Positions 17,850 through 27,600 of a stretch of DNA of 64,000 nt are shown piece after piece. A program made the position numbers and the translations under genes. Source of the DNA: Mucilaginibacter segetis (GTDB lineage Bacteria > Bacteroidota > Bacteroidia > Sphingobacteriales > Sphingobacteriaceae); NCBI RefSeq assembly GCF_016522075.1, contig NZ_JAEHFW010000003.1:682001-746000 (forward strand), given 5' to 3'. Each line of letters opens with the position of its first letter. Positions within the stretch are counted from its first letter, which is position 1. Below the pieces are notes generated by a model that worked only from the letters and a program-made list of their open reading frames with translations, did not search any database and was not told the origin of the DNA.

Positions 17850-19019
17850 ATGAGTAAAAGAAAATTACGCATGGGCATGATAGGTGGCGGTAAGGATGCC
17901 TTTATAGGGGCTATTCACCGGATCGCCGCTAATATGGATGGCCAGATAGAATTGGTATGCGGCGCTTTAAGCATGCATCCCGATGTAGCGATTGAAAGCG
18001 GACGGATGCTTTTTTTGCCCGAAGACAGAACGTATACCAGTTATGAAGAAATGTTTAAAGCCGAAGCACAAATGCCGGCTGATAAACGGATGGATTTTGT
18101 AACAATTGTTACCCCGAATTTTGCGCATTTTGCTCCGGCTATGCTCGCCTTAGAGAATGGATTTAACGTAGTAATAGAAAAGCCGGTTACCTTTACCCTT
18201 GATGAGGCTAAACAGCTAAAGAAAAAGGTGGAAGAAACTGGTTTAATGCTGTTGCTTACCCATACTTACTCCGGATACCCTATGGTAAAAGAAGCGAGGG
18301 AATTGGTTAAAGCCGGTGCTTTAGGTAAGGTGAGGAAGATATATGTGGAGTATATTCAGGGATGGTTAAGCCGTTTATCCGAACGTGAAGGAAATGCACA
18401 AGCCGCCTGGAGGACCGATCCTTCTAAATCCGGGAAAAGTGGTTGTATGGGTGACATTGGTACCCACGCTGCACATTTGGCCGAATATATTTCCGGTTTA
18501 AAAATTACACAACTTAATGCCTCTTTAAACACTGTTGTTGAAGGCCGTATGCTGGATGATGACGGAGCTGTATTGCTACGCTTTGAAGATAATGCAACTG
18601 GTGTTTTAACCGCATCGCAAATCGCCGCAGGTGAAGAAAACGCGCTCAAAATAAGAGTTTATGGTGAAAATGGTAGTTTGGAGTGGGCACAAATGGAACC
18701 TAATACCCTGATATTAAAATGGCTGGATAAACCTTCCGAAATATTAAGGGCGGGTAGCGGTTATACTGACAGACTATCATCATATGCTACCCATAACTGC
18801 CGTACCCCCGGAGGGCATCCCGAAGGGTACCTCGAAGCATTCGGCAACTTGTACCGCAACTTCGCTTTAGCGTTAAGCGCTAAGATTGAAGGCGTGGAAC
18901 CTGAAAAGGAGTGGCTTGATTTTCCTGGAATTGAAGATGGCGTGAGAGGAATGGCATTTATTGATAATGTGGTGGCCTCCAACCAGAGTAACGAAAAGTG
19001 GACCGATTATAAGATATAA
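17850..19019 (+). CDS. Cytosolic Gfo/Idh/MocA-family oxidoreductase
   Basis: 389 residues without a signal peptide. The NAD(P) site is RMGMIGGGKDAFIGAIHR, and the canonical EKP motif is kept (VVIEKPVTFTLDEA), as is a substrate-domain motif with histidines (GDIGTHAAHLAEYISG). These proteins oxidise or reduce sugar hydroxyls; in the ThuB-like and 3-keto-sugar routes a cytosolic member reduces a 3-keto sugar back to the normal sugar. The next gene, a TIM-barrel isomerase without signal peptide, begins 3 bp after the stop, so the two form a cytosolic pair within an otherwise periplasmic cluster. Confidence 0.85.
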   Translation: MSKRKLRMGMIGGGKDAFIGAIHRIAANMDGQIELVCGALSMHPDVAIESGRMLFLPEDRTYTSYEEMFKAEAQMPADKRMDFVTIVTPNFAHFAPAMLALENGFNVVIEKPVTFTLDEAKQLKKKVEETGLMLLLTHTYSGYPMVKEARELVKAGALGKVRKIYVEYIQGWLSRLSEREGNAQAAWRTDPSKSGKSGCMGDIGTHAAHLAEYISGLKITQLNASLNTVVEGRMLDDDGAVLLRFEDNATGVLTASQIAAGEENALKIRVYGENGSLEWAQMEPNTLILKWLDKPSEILRAGSGYTDRLSSYATHNCRTPGGHPEGYLEAFGNLYRNFALALSAKIEGVEPEKEWLDFPGIEDGVRGMAFIDNVVASNQSNEKWTDYKI

Positions 19020-19022
19020 TAT

Positions 19023-20075
19023 ATGAACACCATTAAAGGACCGGCAATATTTATAGCGCAATTTATTGGTGAGCAGGCGCCGTTTAACGATCTTAAATCT
19101 ATTTGCCGGTGGGCAGCAGGTTTAGGTTATAAAGGTGTGCAGTTACCAACCAACGATGCTCGTTTTATTGACCTGCAAAAGGCAGCCGAAAGTAAAACCT
19201 ATGCCGACGAAATAAAAGGTATAGTTAACGAAGCCGGTTTAGAGATCACTGAATTATCCACCCATTTACAGGGACAATTGGTTGCCGTGAACCCGGCATA
19301 CGATCAGTTGTTTGATGGTTTTGCACCACAGGCATTGCGTAATAACCCTGCCGAAAGGCAAAAATGGGCAGTATCGCAATTAAAGCATGCGGCAAAGGCA
19401 TCCCAAAATTTAGGATTGAACGCGCACGTTACTTTTAGCGGTGCATTAATATGGCAAACCGTTTATCCGTGGCCACAACGCCCTGCAGGTTTGGTTGATA
19501 CTGCTTTTACAGAACTGGCTAAACGTTGGGAACCTATACTGAACGTATTTGATGAGCATGATATTGACCTTTGTTATGAGATACATCCGGGTGAGGATCT
19601 GCATGATGGCATCACTTACGAAATGTTTTTAGAGAAGGTAAATAACCATAAACGCGCATGTTTATTGTATGATCCATCGCATTTTGTATTGCAGGCTTTA
19701 GATTACCTGGAATATATCGATATTTACCATGAGCGTATCAAGATGTTCCATGTAAAGGATGCCGAGTTTAACCCTACCGGAAGGCAAGGTGTTTATGGGG
19801 GATATCAGGATTGGGTTAACCGTGCGGGGCGTTTCCGTTCATTAGGCGACGGGCAGGTAGATTTTAAGGCCATATTCAGCAAATTAACCCAGTATGATTA
19901 TAAAGGCTGGGCAGTACTGGAGTGGGAGTGTGCGTTAAAACATCCGGAAGACGGGGCACGCGAGGGAGCACAATTTATCAAGGATCATATTATAAGAGTA
20001 ACCGACCGTACCTTTGATGATTTTGCATCAACAGGAACGGATGAATCATTTAACAAAACATTATTAGGGATATAA
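19023..20075 (+). CDS. Cytosolic sugar phosphate isomerase/epimerase-like TIM-barrel protein
   Basis: 350 residues, xylose-isomerase-like TIM barrel with no signal peptide, unlike its three relatives in this block. Barrel and metal-ligand motifs include YKGVQLPTND, LCYEIHPGEDLHDG, LLYDPSHFVLQ, MFHVKDAEFNP and AVLEWECALKH. It is probably a metal-dependent epimerase or isomerase working on the sugar handled by the preceding Gfo/Idh enzyme, from which it is separated by 3 bp. Many close relatives in Bacteroidota stand beside Gfo/Idh genes. Substrate not determinable from sequence. Confidence 0.85.
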   Translation: MNTIKGPAIFIAQFIGEQAPFNDLKSICRWAAGLGYKGVQLPTNDARFIDLQKAAESKTYADEIKGIVNEAGLEITELSTHLQGQLVAVNPAYDQLFDGFAPQALRNNPAERQKWAVSQLKHAAKASQNLGLNAHVTFSGALIWQTVYPWPQRPAGLVDTAFTELAKRWEPILNVFDEHDIDLCYEIHPGEDLHDGITYEMFLEKVNNHKRACLLYDPSHFVLQALDYLEYIDIYHERIKMFHVKDAEFNPTGRQGVYGGYQDWVNRAGRFRSLGDGQVDFKAIFSKLTQYDYKGWAVLEWECALKHPEDGAREGAQFIKDHIIRVTDRTFDDFASTGTDESFNKTLLGI

Positions 20076-20087
20076 AAAATAATTTAC

Positions 20088-20528
20088 ATGAAAAAAATAT
20101 TTGTTGTTTTAGGGGTGTGTCTGGTTATTGCCGCATGTGGTGGTAACAGCAATACAAGCGAGGCGGTTAACAGCGATAGCGCTTATGCAAGCAATCAAAC
20201 AGCTACCGCGCAGCAATCAAGTGCGGCAAATGATACTGCTGCTACAAAAATAGGTATAAATGATAATAGCGGTACACCGGAAAGTAAGGGAGCACAATTG
20301 ATGGCCAATAACGACTGTAATACATGCCATAAACCGTATGATAAAGTTATAGGGCCTGCTTTTGTAGAGATAGCAAAAAAATATTCATCATCTGATGAAG
20401 AAACGTTAGCAAAAAAGGTAATAGCCGGCGGATCTGGTAACTGGGGTAACATTGCCATGACACCGCATCCTTCTCTTTCCATGGATGACGCTAAAGAAAT
20501 GGTGAAATATATTTTGTCAGTAAAATAA
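20088..20528 (+). CDS. c-type cytochrome lipoprotein
   Basis: 146 residues. Signal peptide with lipobox VIAAC at residues 13-17, a Ser/Thr/Ala-rich linker of about 45 residues, then a class I cytochrome domain with heme site CNTCH and a distal methionine in AMTPHPSLSM. Expected on the periplasmic face of a membrane. In three-component glucose/glucoside dehydrogenases a small cytochrome takes electrons from the GMC/3Fe-4S subunit and hands them to the respiratory chain. It is the only heme protein in the cluster, so both GMC copies may share it. Confidence 0.88.
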   Translation: MKKIFVVLGVCLVIAACGGNSNTSEAVNSDSAYASNQTATAQQSSAANDTAATKIGINDNSGTPESKGAQLMANNDCNTCHKPYDKVIGPAFVEIAKKYSSSDEETLAKKVIAGGSGNWGNIAMTPHPSLSMDDAKEMVKYILSVK

Positions 20529-20561
20529 CCCAACCAAACCAATTTTAAACAATAACCAATT

Positions 20562-21812
20562 ATGACCTTAACAACACGTGTTAAGTTATCCACCATGATG
20601 TTCCTGGAGTTTTTTATCTGGGGTGCATGGTTTGTAACAATGGGAACTTATCTCACCAAAACGTTGGCAGCCACTGATGTGCAGAATGGTAATGCTTATG
20701 CAACGCAATCGTGGGGGGCAATTATTGCGCCGTTTATTATCGGCCTTATTGCCGACAGATTCTTTTCTGCTCAAAAAGTACTGGGTATTTTGCATTTAAC
20801 AGGCGCGGCTTTGTTATACTATATCACCACAGTGCCTAATTTTGAAGGTTTTTTCCCGCTCATATTGGCTTACATGATCATTTATATGCCTACCCTGGCA
20901 TTAGTTAACTCCGTGTCTTTTAAGCAAATGACTAATCCGAGTAAGGAATTCCCTCCAATCCGTATTTTAGGTACCCTTGGGTGGATAATTGCCGGATTAA
21001 CTATTGGCTGGTTAGGCTGGGAGCAAAGTAATTCGTTAGTACTTACTTTTAAAATGGCGGCAATAGCCTCATTGGTATTAGGACTATTGAGTTTTACACT
21101 ACCATCAACCCCGCCTGCTAAAAAAGGTCAGAAGACCACCATTGGCGATATTATGGGGCTGGATTCGTTAGGATTGTTAAAAAACAAATCATACCTGGTA
21201 TTCTTTATCGCATCGGTTGCTATTTGTGTACCACTGGCATTTTATTACAATTTTACTAATCCATTCTTAAATGAAATAGGTGTAAAAGCGGCAGCGGGTA
21301 TCCAGTCGATGGGGCAAGTGTCTGAGCTGGCGTTTATGGCGCTTATGCCTTTATTTTTTGTAAGGCTCGGCGTAAAGAAAATGTTAGCAGTAGGTATGTT
21401 CGCCTGGGCGCTACGCTACATATTTTTTGCTTACGGCGATACCGGCGCAAATTACTGGATGATAATTGGAGGTATTGTAATGCACGGTATCTGTTACGAC
21501 TTTTTCTTTGTAACAGGTCAAATATATACCGACAATCTTGCCGGCGAACGTTTTAAAAGTGCTGCACAAGGTTTTATTACCCTGGCAACTTACGGTGTGG
21601 GAATGTTAATAGGGTCTTATATATCTGGTCCTATAGTAGAAAATTGGAAAACTTCCGCCACAACACATAATTGGCAAACTATCTGGTTAATACCTGCCGG
21701 TATTTCGGCAGTAGTGTTGTTAGTTTTCATCATTTTCTTTAAAGACAAAAATCAGATACAAAACAAATCCGGTTTAAACATTAACGAACCTGACGCACAA
21801 GTGGAGATCTAA
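20562..21812 (+). CDS. MFS permease, nucleoside:H+ symporter (NupG)-like
   Basis: 416 residues with about 12 hydrophobic helices. It starts with MMFLEFFIWGAWFVTMGTYL and has FIIGLIADRFFSAQKVLG between helices 2 and 3, the NupG/XapB-type layout. Bacteroidota members near sugar oxidoreductases probably carry sugars or keto-sugars across the inner membrane rather than nucleosides. The gene lies 34 bp after the cytochrome gene and 2 bp before the next isomerase gene, firmly inside the block. It would link the periplasmic oxidation products to the cytosolic Gfo/Idh and isomerase pair. Substrate is inference. Confidence 0.82.
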   Translation: MTLTTRVKLSTMMFLEFFIWGAWFVTMGTYLTKTLAATDVQNGNAYATQSWGAIIAPFIIGLIADRFFSAQKVLGILHLTGAALLYYITTVPNFEGFFPLILAYMIIYMPTLALVNSVSFKQMTNPSKEFPPIRILGTLGWIIAGLTIGWLGWEQSNSLVLTFKMAAIASLVLGLLSFTLPSTPPAKKGQKTTIGDIMGLDSLGLLKNKSYLVFFIASVAICVPLAFYYNFTNPFLNEIGVKAAAGIQSMGQVSELAFMALMPLFFVRLGVKKMLAVGMFAWALRYIFFAYGDTGANYWMIIGGIVMHGICYDFFFVTGQIYTDNLAGERFKSAAQGFITLATYGVGMLIGSYISGPIVENWKTSATTHNWQTIWLIPAGISAVVLLVFIIFFKDKNQIQNKSGLNINEPDAQVEI

Positions 21813-21814
21813 TT

Positions 21815-22705
21815 ATGGCAACTGATCCAAACAGAAGAACGGCAATAAAGGGCCTGCTGGCGGGCACAGCTGCAATAGGTGCGTCCGGATTGTTGTCGTC
21901 GTTCAAACAAGCAGACGATAAAGAATTGATGACCAATATACTAAAGGGTAACATTAACCATTCCGTATCGCACTGGTGCTTTAACGAGCTGAGTATGGAT
22001 GAGCTTTGCGTAGTTGCTAAGGAGATAGGTATAAAAGGTATTGACCTCTGCGGACCTAAGGAGTGGCCAATCCTAAAAAAGCACGGCATGCATTCGCCCA
22101 TGTGCAACGGAGCTGAAATAAGCTTAACGGAAGGGTTTAATGATAAAAAATATCATAGTACGCTAATAAAAAACTACAGCGAAATGATTCCGCTGGTGGG
22201 TAAGGCAGGCTATACCAATCTTATATGTTTTAGCGGAAGCCGGCGTGGTATGGATGATGAAACCGGTCTGCAAAATTGCATGGAAGGTTTAAAACAACTT
22301 TTACCATTAGCCGAAAAGCATAATGTAGTTTTATGTATGGAGTTGCTTAACAGCAAAATTGATCATAAAGACTATATGTGTGATCATAGCGCCTGGGGTG
22401 CGGAATTGGCTAAAAGATTAGGTTCCGATAATTTTAAATTATTATTTGATATCTATCATATGCAGATCATGGAAGGGGATATTATACGTAATATTACCGA
22501 CCACCATCAGTATATAGCGCATTTTCATACAGGAGGAGTACCCGGCCGTCACGAAATAGATGATACACAGGAATTATATTATCCGGCAGTGATGCGTGCC
22601 ATAAAAGCCACAGGCTTTAAAGGTTTTGTAGGTCAGGAATTTGTACCTGCACAAAAAGATAAAATAGCATCGCTGCGTAAGGCGATACAGATATGTGACG
22701 TTTAA
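21815..22705 (+). CDS. Exported hydroxypyruvate-isomerase-like TIM-barrel protein
   Basis: 296 residues. N-terminal NRRTAIKGLLAGTAAIG is a twin-arginine signal. The barrel resembles hydroxypyruvate isomerase: HSVSHWCFNELSMDELC, GIKGIDLCGPKEWP, LCMELLNSKIDHKDYMCD, LLFDIYHMQIMEGD, HFHTGGVPGRHEID and a final GFVGQEFVPA. Histidine and glutamate ligands of the family are kept. It follows the MFS gene by 2 bp and is followed by another isomerase. A periplasmic location with a non-phosphorylated substrate is likely. The name hydroxypyruvate isomerase is a family label only. Confidence 0.85.
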   Translation: MATDPNRRTAIKGLLAGTAAIGASGLLSSFKQADDKELMTNILKGNINHSVSHWCFNELSMDELCVVAKEIGIKGIDLCGPKEWPILKKHGMHSPMCNGAEISLTEGFNDKKYHSTLIKNYSEMIPLVGKAGYTNLICFSGSRRGMDDETGLQNCMEGLKQLLPLAEKHNVVLCMELLNSKIDHKDYMCDHSAWGAELAKRLGSDNFKLLFDIYHMQIMEGDIIRNITDHHQYIAHFHTGGVPGRHEIDDTQELYYPAVMRAIKATGFKGFVGQEFVPAQKDKIASLRKAIQICDV

Positions 22706-22757
22706 ATTTATACCTTTTAGGTGAATTTAACCGTTTTATTTATAAACTAAAAAATAT

Positions 22758-23633
22758 ATGTCAACCAGAAGATCATTTTTAGCACAGGCGGGGTTATTGT
22801 CGGCAGGTGTTTTACTTGCGCCCAAATTAGCTTCGGCAAAAACCAAGAACGGGCCGGGTTTGCAATTGTATAGTTTACGCGATCAGTTACCTAAAGATGT
22901 AAAAGGCGTAATCGCTAAAATAGCCCAGGCAGGGTATAAAGAGGTAGAAACCTTTGGCTACTCTAAACAAAATGGTTTCTGGGGATTAGATGCCAAAGCA
23001 TTCAGTAATTTATTGAAAGCTAACGGATTAAAAACTCCAAGTGGACATTACGGGTTAGATCAATACTTCGGAAGCGGTAAAATGGATGATTTCGATAGCT
23101 ATATAGATGCGGCCCTGGCAACAGGACAAACCTATATTGTTGTACCCTCGTTAAATCACAATTTCATTAAAACCGCGGAAGATTTTAAAACCATTGCCGG
23201 AAAATTAAATGCCGCTGCCGAGATATGCAAAAAGCATGGGTTAAAATTGGGGTACCATAACCATAACTTTGAGTGGAAAGAGGTTGGAGGCACTACTTTT
23301 TATGATACCGTGCTTAACAATACCGACCCCAAATTAGTAAACATGGAAATGGATATTTACTGGGTAGTTCGCGCAGGGCAGGATCCGGTAGCTATTTTTG
23401 AAAAGCACCCTGGCCGCTTTGCTATGGTACACATAAAAGATATGGATAAAACTAATCATAACCTGAACACTGAGATAGGCAGCGGTACCATTGATTTTAA
23501 AACGATATTGAGCAAAGCCAAACTGGCTGGTATCAAGCATTATATTGTTGAACAGGAAAATTATATCAATATTGATCCTTATAAAAGCATTGCACAAAGC
23601 TGCACGTATATGAAAAATGTGCTGCATATTTAA
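22758..23633 (+). CDS. Exported sugar phosphate isomerase/epimerase-like TIM-barrel protein (second)
   Basis: 291 residues. A Tat-like signal (STRRSFLAQAGLLSAGVLL ... ASAKT) precedes a TIM barrel very like that of the gene at 10580: LQLYSLRDQLPKDVK, GYKEVETFGYS, KLGYHNHNFEW, MEMDIYWVVRAG, MVHIKDMDK and HYIVEQENY. The two may be functional duplicates or act on different anomers or sugars. It lies 27 bp upstream of the DUF1080 gene. Predicted periplasmic, metal-dependent. Exact reaction not known from sequence. Confidence 0.85.
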   Translation: MSTRRSFLAQAGLLSAGVLLAPKLASAKTKNGPGLQLYSLRDQLPKDVKGVIAKIAQAGYKEVETFGYSKQNGFWGLDAKAFSNLLKANGLKTPSGHYGLDQYFGSGKMDDFDSYIDAALATGQTYIVVPSLNHNFIKTAEDFKTIAGKLNAAAEICKKHGLKLGYHNHNFEWKEVGGTTFYDTVLNNTDPKLVNMEMDIYWVVRAGQDPVAIFEKHPGRFAMVHIKDMDKTNHNLNTEIGSGTIDFKTILSKAKLAGIKHYIVEQENYINIDPYKSIAQSCTYMKNVLHI

Positions 23634-23659
23634 TTTATACACTACTTAATACTTATATA

Positions 23660-24430
23660 ATGAAATACAAGATCATACTTACTGCTTTACTATCAGGAAG
23701 TTTTTTAATGGCAAACGCCCAGCAAGGTGCTAAACCCGAGGATACCGAAGTTTGGGACCCTGCTCCGCCGGTTGTTACCCCGGGTAAAACCGTTGGCGAT
23801 GCCCCTTCAGATGCGATAGTTTTATTTGATGGAAAAAACCTTGACCAATGGGTAGATGTGGAAAAGGGTACTCCAGCTGAATGGTTTGTTAAAGACGGCG
23901 TGCTTACCGTAAATAAAGCCACGGGTAATATTCAAACTAAGCAATCATTTGGTAATTACCAGTTACATATTGAATGGCGCGAACCTTCGGATATTGAAGG
24001 CACAAGCCAGGCACGTGGTAACAGCGGGGTATTTTTGGCATCAATAGGTAAAGGAGATGATGGTTATGAATTACAGGTTTTAGATTCGTATAAAAACAAA
24101 ACTTACGTTAATGGTATGGCGGGAAGCATTTACAAACAATTTATTCCGCTTGCTAATCCCACAAAGCCACCGGGCCAATGGAACGTTTATGACGTAATAT
24201 GGACAGCCCCTGTATTTAACGGCGATGGATCATTAAAATCACCGGCAAAGGCAACCGTTTTATTTAACGGCGTATTAGTTGAAAATAATGTAGAATTAAT
24301 GGGCCCTACTCAATACATAGGTAAAGCCGCCTACCGCAGGGCTCACGGCCCGGCACCTATCAAATTGCAGGCGCATGGCGATAAAAGTAAACCTATAAGT
24401 TTCCGCAACATATGGGTTAGGGAGTTATAA
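23660..24430 (+). CDS. Exported DUF1080 protein (3-keto-disaccharide hydrolase-like)
   Basis: 256 residues. Signal peptide 1-20 (LLSGSFLMANAQ), then a single concanavalin-like jelly roll of the DUF1080 family: IVLFDGKNLDQWVD, GNYQLHIEWREP, QARGNSGVFLAS, YELQVLDSYKNKTY and ISFRNIWVREL. Members linked to 3-keto-glycoside pathways cleave the glycosidic bond after C3 oxidation. The position as last gene of a block with two C3-type dehydrogenases supports that role here. Length is standard for a one-domain member. Activity is inferred from family and context. Confidence 0.85.
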   Translation: MKYKIILTALLSGSFLMANAQQGAKPEDTEVWDPAPPVVTPGKTVGDAPSDAIVLFDGKNLDQWVDVEKGTPAEWFVKDGVLTVNKATGNIQTKQSFGNYQLHIEWREPSDIEGTSQARGNSGVFLASIGKGDDGYELQVLDSYKNKTYVNGMAGSIYKQFIPLANPTKPPGQWNVYDVIWTAPVFNGDGSLKSPAKATVLFNGVLVENNVELMGPTQYIGKAAYRRAHGPAPIKLQAHGDKSKPISFRNIWVREL

Positions 24431-24453
24431 AACATAGAGCTTAATTTAAATCC

Positions 24454-24495
24454 AAAAAAGCCTCTGCATCTTAAAGATGTTTGAGGCTTTTTTAT
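24454..24495 (+). terminator. Intrinsic terminator at the end of the sugar-oxidation cluster
   Basis: Perfect 11-bp stem AAAAAAGCCTC (24454-24464) / GAGGCTTTTTT (24483-24493). It closes the block before the sensor kinase gene. Confidence 0.85.
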
Positions 24496-24573
24496 TGTTG
24501 TTACTTCCCGTCAATTCCTTTAATAACAAATTAATATTTTTTCTATTATTTAATATATTAAACTTATTTTAAC

Positions 24574-24589
24574 CTGTTACGTATAACAG
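24574..24589. promoter_or_regulatory. Candidate operator upstream of the hybrid kinase
   Basis: CTGTTA-CGTA-TAACAG, a perfect 6-4-6 dyad, lies 57 bp before the start codon. Binding protein unknown. Confidence 0.35.
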
Positions 24590-24646
24590 CCAAATATATA
24601 AGCCTTTAATAAAACTTTACCGGAAGTAATAATCCCCCTGCATTTA

Positions 24647-27600
24647 ATGTATAAACGTTTTATACTTATTTTTTTTATGCTATATGCTTATTATGGTTTT
24701 GGCCAGGGTCAGAGCCTTAAGTTTGAGCATTTAGGGAAAAGCCAGGGTTTATCAGAAATAAATGTCAGCAGCATTTTACAGGATAAGTATGGTTACATTT
24801 GGGTAGGTACGCGGGATGGTCTTAATAAATACGACGGATATAACTTTACCTATTACAAACATGATATTCAGGATACCACATCTTTAAGCAGCAGCATGAT
24901 AGCTGATATTGCCGAAGACATGGATGGGAATATATGGGTGGCAACTATAATTGGTTTAAATAAATTTGACCGTAACAAAGGGAGATTCATCAGATACAGT
25001 CATAATGATAATGACCCTAATTCCCTTTCTGATAATATTTTAAATAAGATAACAGTAGATAAAAGAACAGGCGACTTGTGGATTGCGGGACAAAGCGGGC
25101 TTGACCGTTTAAATATCAAAACAAATAAGTTTACCCATTACAGGCATAACCCCAATGATGCGGGCAGTATAAGCGACAATACGGTTACGGCGGTTTTTAT
25201 AGATGAGAATGATAAACTTTGGGCGGGTACGGGTAACGGAGGATTAAACCTACTAAATAAAAAAACCGGAAAATTTACCAGTTTTAAACACGATCCCAAT
25301 AACGTTAACAGCCTGTCGGGTAATAACGTAAGTTGCATTTTTGAAGATGGTAAGGAACGTTTATGGATAGGTATGCAAAATGACGGACTTAACCTATTTG
25401 ACCTGAATACGCATAAATTCACCCGTTATAAACACGACGAAAAGCTAAAGAACACCATATCAAGCAATACCATTTATAGCTTGAATATGGATAAAACCGG
25501 TAATCTTTGGATAGGCAGCGAAAATGGTGGCCTTTGCATATTAAATCCGGAAACCGAGAGATTTTACACCTATATGCATGATGATATTGATAAGAACAGT
25601 ATCACTGGTAATTCCATATACAGCATTTGTCGTGATACGCATGGCAATATGTGGCTTGGGGCGTTTAGCGGCGGGATTAATTTGTACAAAAGAAGCACTG
25701 CCAGTTTTGTGCATTACAGGCATACCTCATCTGTAAACAGTCTTTCAAATGATTTTGTGCTGGGTTTGTATGAGGATCCGCAGGGAAATTTGTGGGTAGG
25801 AACTGACGGAGGCGGAGTGAACAAGTTTAATTTCCGTATAGATAGTGTAACGCATTTTGTTCATAAACCCAACCAAAACAGCCTTACGGGCAATTATGTA
25901 CTTACAGTAAACCAGGATAAAGATGGAGATTTTTGGTTTGGTACATGGGGCGATGGGATAAGCATATATGACCAGAAAACCAATGTATTTACCAACCTGA
26001 AACATGTAGCAGGCAGCTCTAATAGTTTAAGCGGCAATAACATATATGCGCTTACTTTTGGAAAAGATAACACAACCTGGATAGGTACCTATAATGATGG
26101 CCTGGATAATTACGATAAAAAAACTAAACAATTTGCGGTATATCGTTATGATGCCCATGATCCGCATAGTATCAGCAGCGATAGGGTATATTCCTTGTTT
26201 GAAGATAGTCATCAAAATTTATGGGTAGGTACTTTTGATGGCGGCCTTAACCTGTTGAACAGGAAAACTAAAAATTTCACCCGTTTTCAGCATGATGCAT
26301 CCAACCCAAATGGTATTAGTGATGATAACGTTCCTGATATTTACGAGGATCATAGGGGCAATATTTGGGTGAGTACATTTAACGGGCTTAACAAGCTTGA
26401 CCCCTCCACTAAAAAATTTAAAGTATATACTACCAAAAACGGGTTGCCCAGTAATATTATATATGCTGTGCGCGAAGATGACAACGGCCTGCTATGGGTA
26501 AGTAGTAATAATGGTTTATCGTCTTTTGACCCCGTTACGGAAGTCTTTAAAAATTATACGGTTGAGGATGGTTTGCAGGAAGATGAGTTTAAAGGACATT
26601 CGGCAGCAAAGGGTGCTTCGGGTAAATTATATTTTGGTGGGGTAAACGGTTTTAATGTTTTTTCGCCAGGGCAAATACTTGAGCCGGAAGGGTTTTCGCC
26701 GCTGGTGATCACGGCTTTTCAATTATTTAATAAAACTGTATTGCCCGGCAAAGATAAGAGCGACACTTCACCTTTAAATAAAAGCATAGGTAATACCAAA
26801 AGCATAACACTTAATTATAAACAATCGGTAATTACCCTGGAGTTCGCCGCGTTGGATTATACATCTGCCGATAAGAAAAAGTATGCTTATATTTTAGAAG
26901 GATTTGATAAAGACTGGAACTATATAGGCTCACGCCATTCAGCTACCTACACTAATTTGCCTGCCGGAACTTATACATTCAAAATAAAATATCAAAACAC
27001 CGCGGGTGTGTGGTCTCCGGTTTCCTCAGGACTGCAGATTATCATATTGCCGCCATTTTGGTTAACCTGGTGGTTTGAGACTTTGGTTATAATAATTGCC
27101 ATTGGCTTAGTATACCTTACATTCATATTGCGTTTGCGGTCTATTAAGGTACAAAAAATGGCACTTGAAAAGCAGGTAGAAGAACGTACAGAGAGGCTGC
27201 GGGAGATGACTGATAGTGAAAGAATATTACGCCAGGATGCGGAAAAGGCACGCGAAGAAGCCGAGAAGGCTAATAAGGCAAAAAGTATTTTTTTAGCTAC
27301 CATGAGCCATGAGATACGTACACCGATGAACGGGGTAATGGGTATGGCAACACTTTTGGGTAGCACTCCTTTAAATCACGAACAACAGGAATATACCGAA
27401 ACAATAAAGAATTGCGGCGATACCCTCTTAAATGTGATCAATGATATCCTTGATTTTTCCAAGATCGAATCCGGAAATATGGAACTGGATGAGCAGGATT
27501 TCGACCTGCGCGATTGTATAGAAAATGTACTTGATGTATTTGCCGAAAAGGCTGCACGCTCCAACCTGGATCTGGTTTATCAGGTAGAGCATAGCGTACC

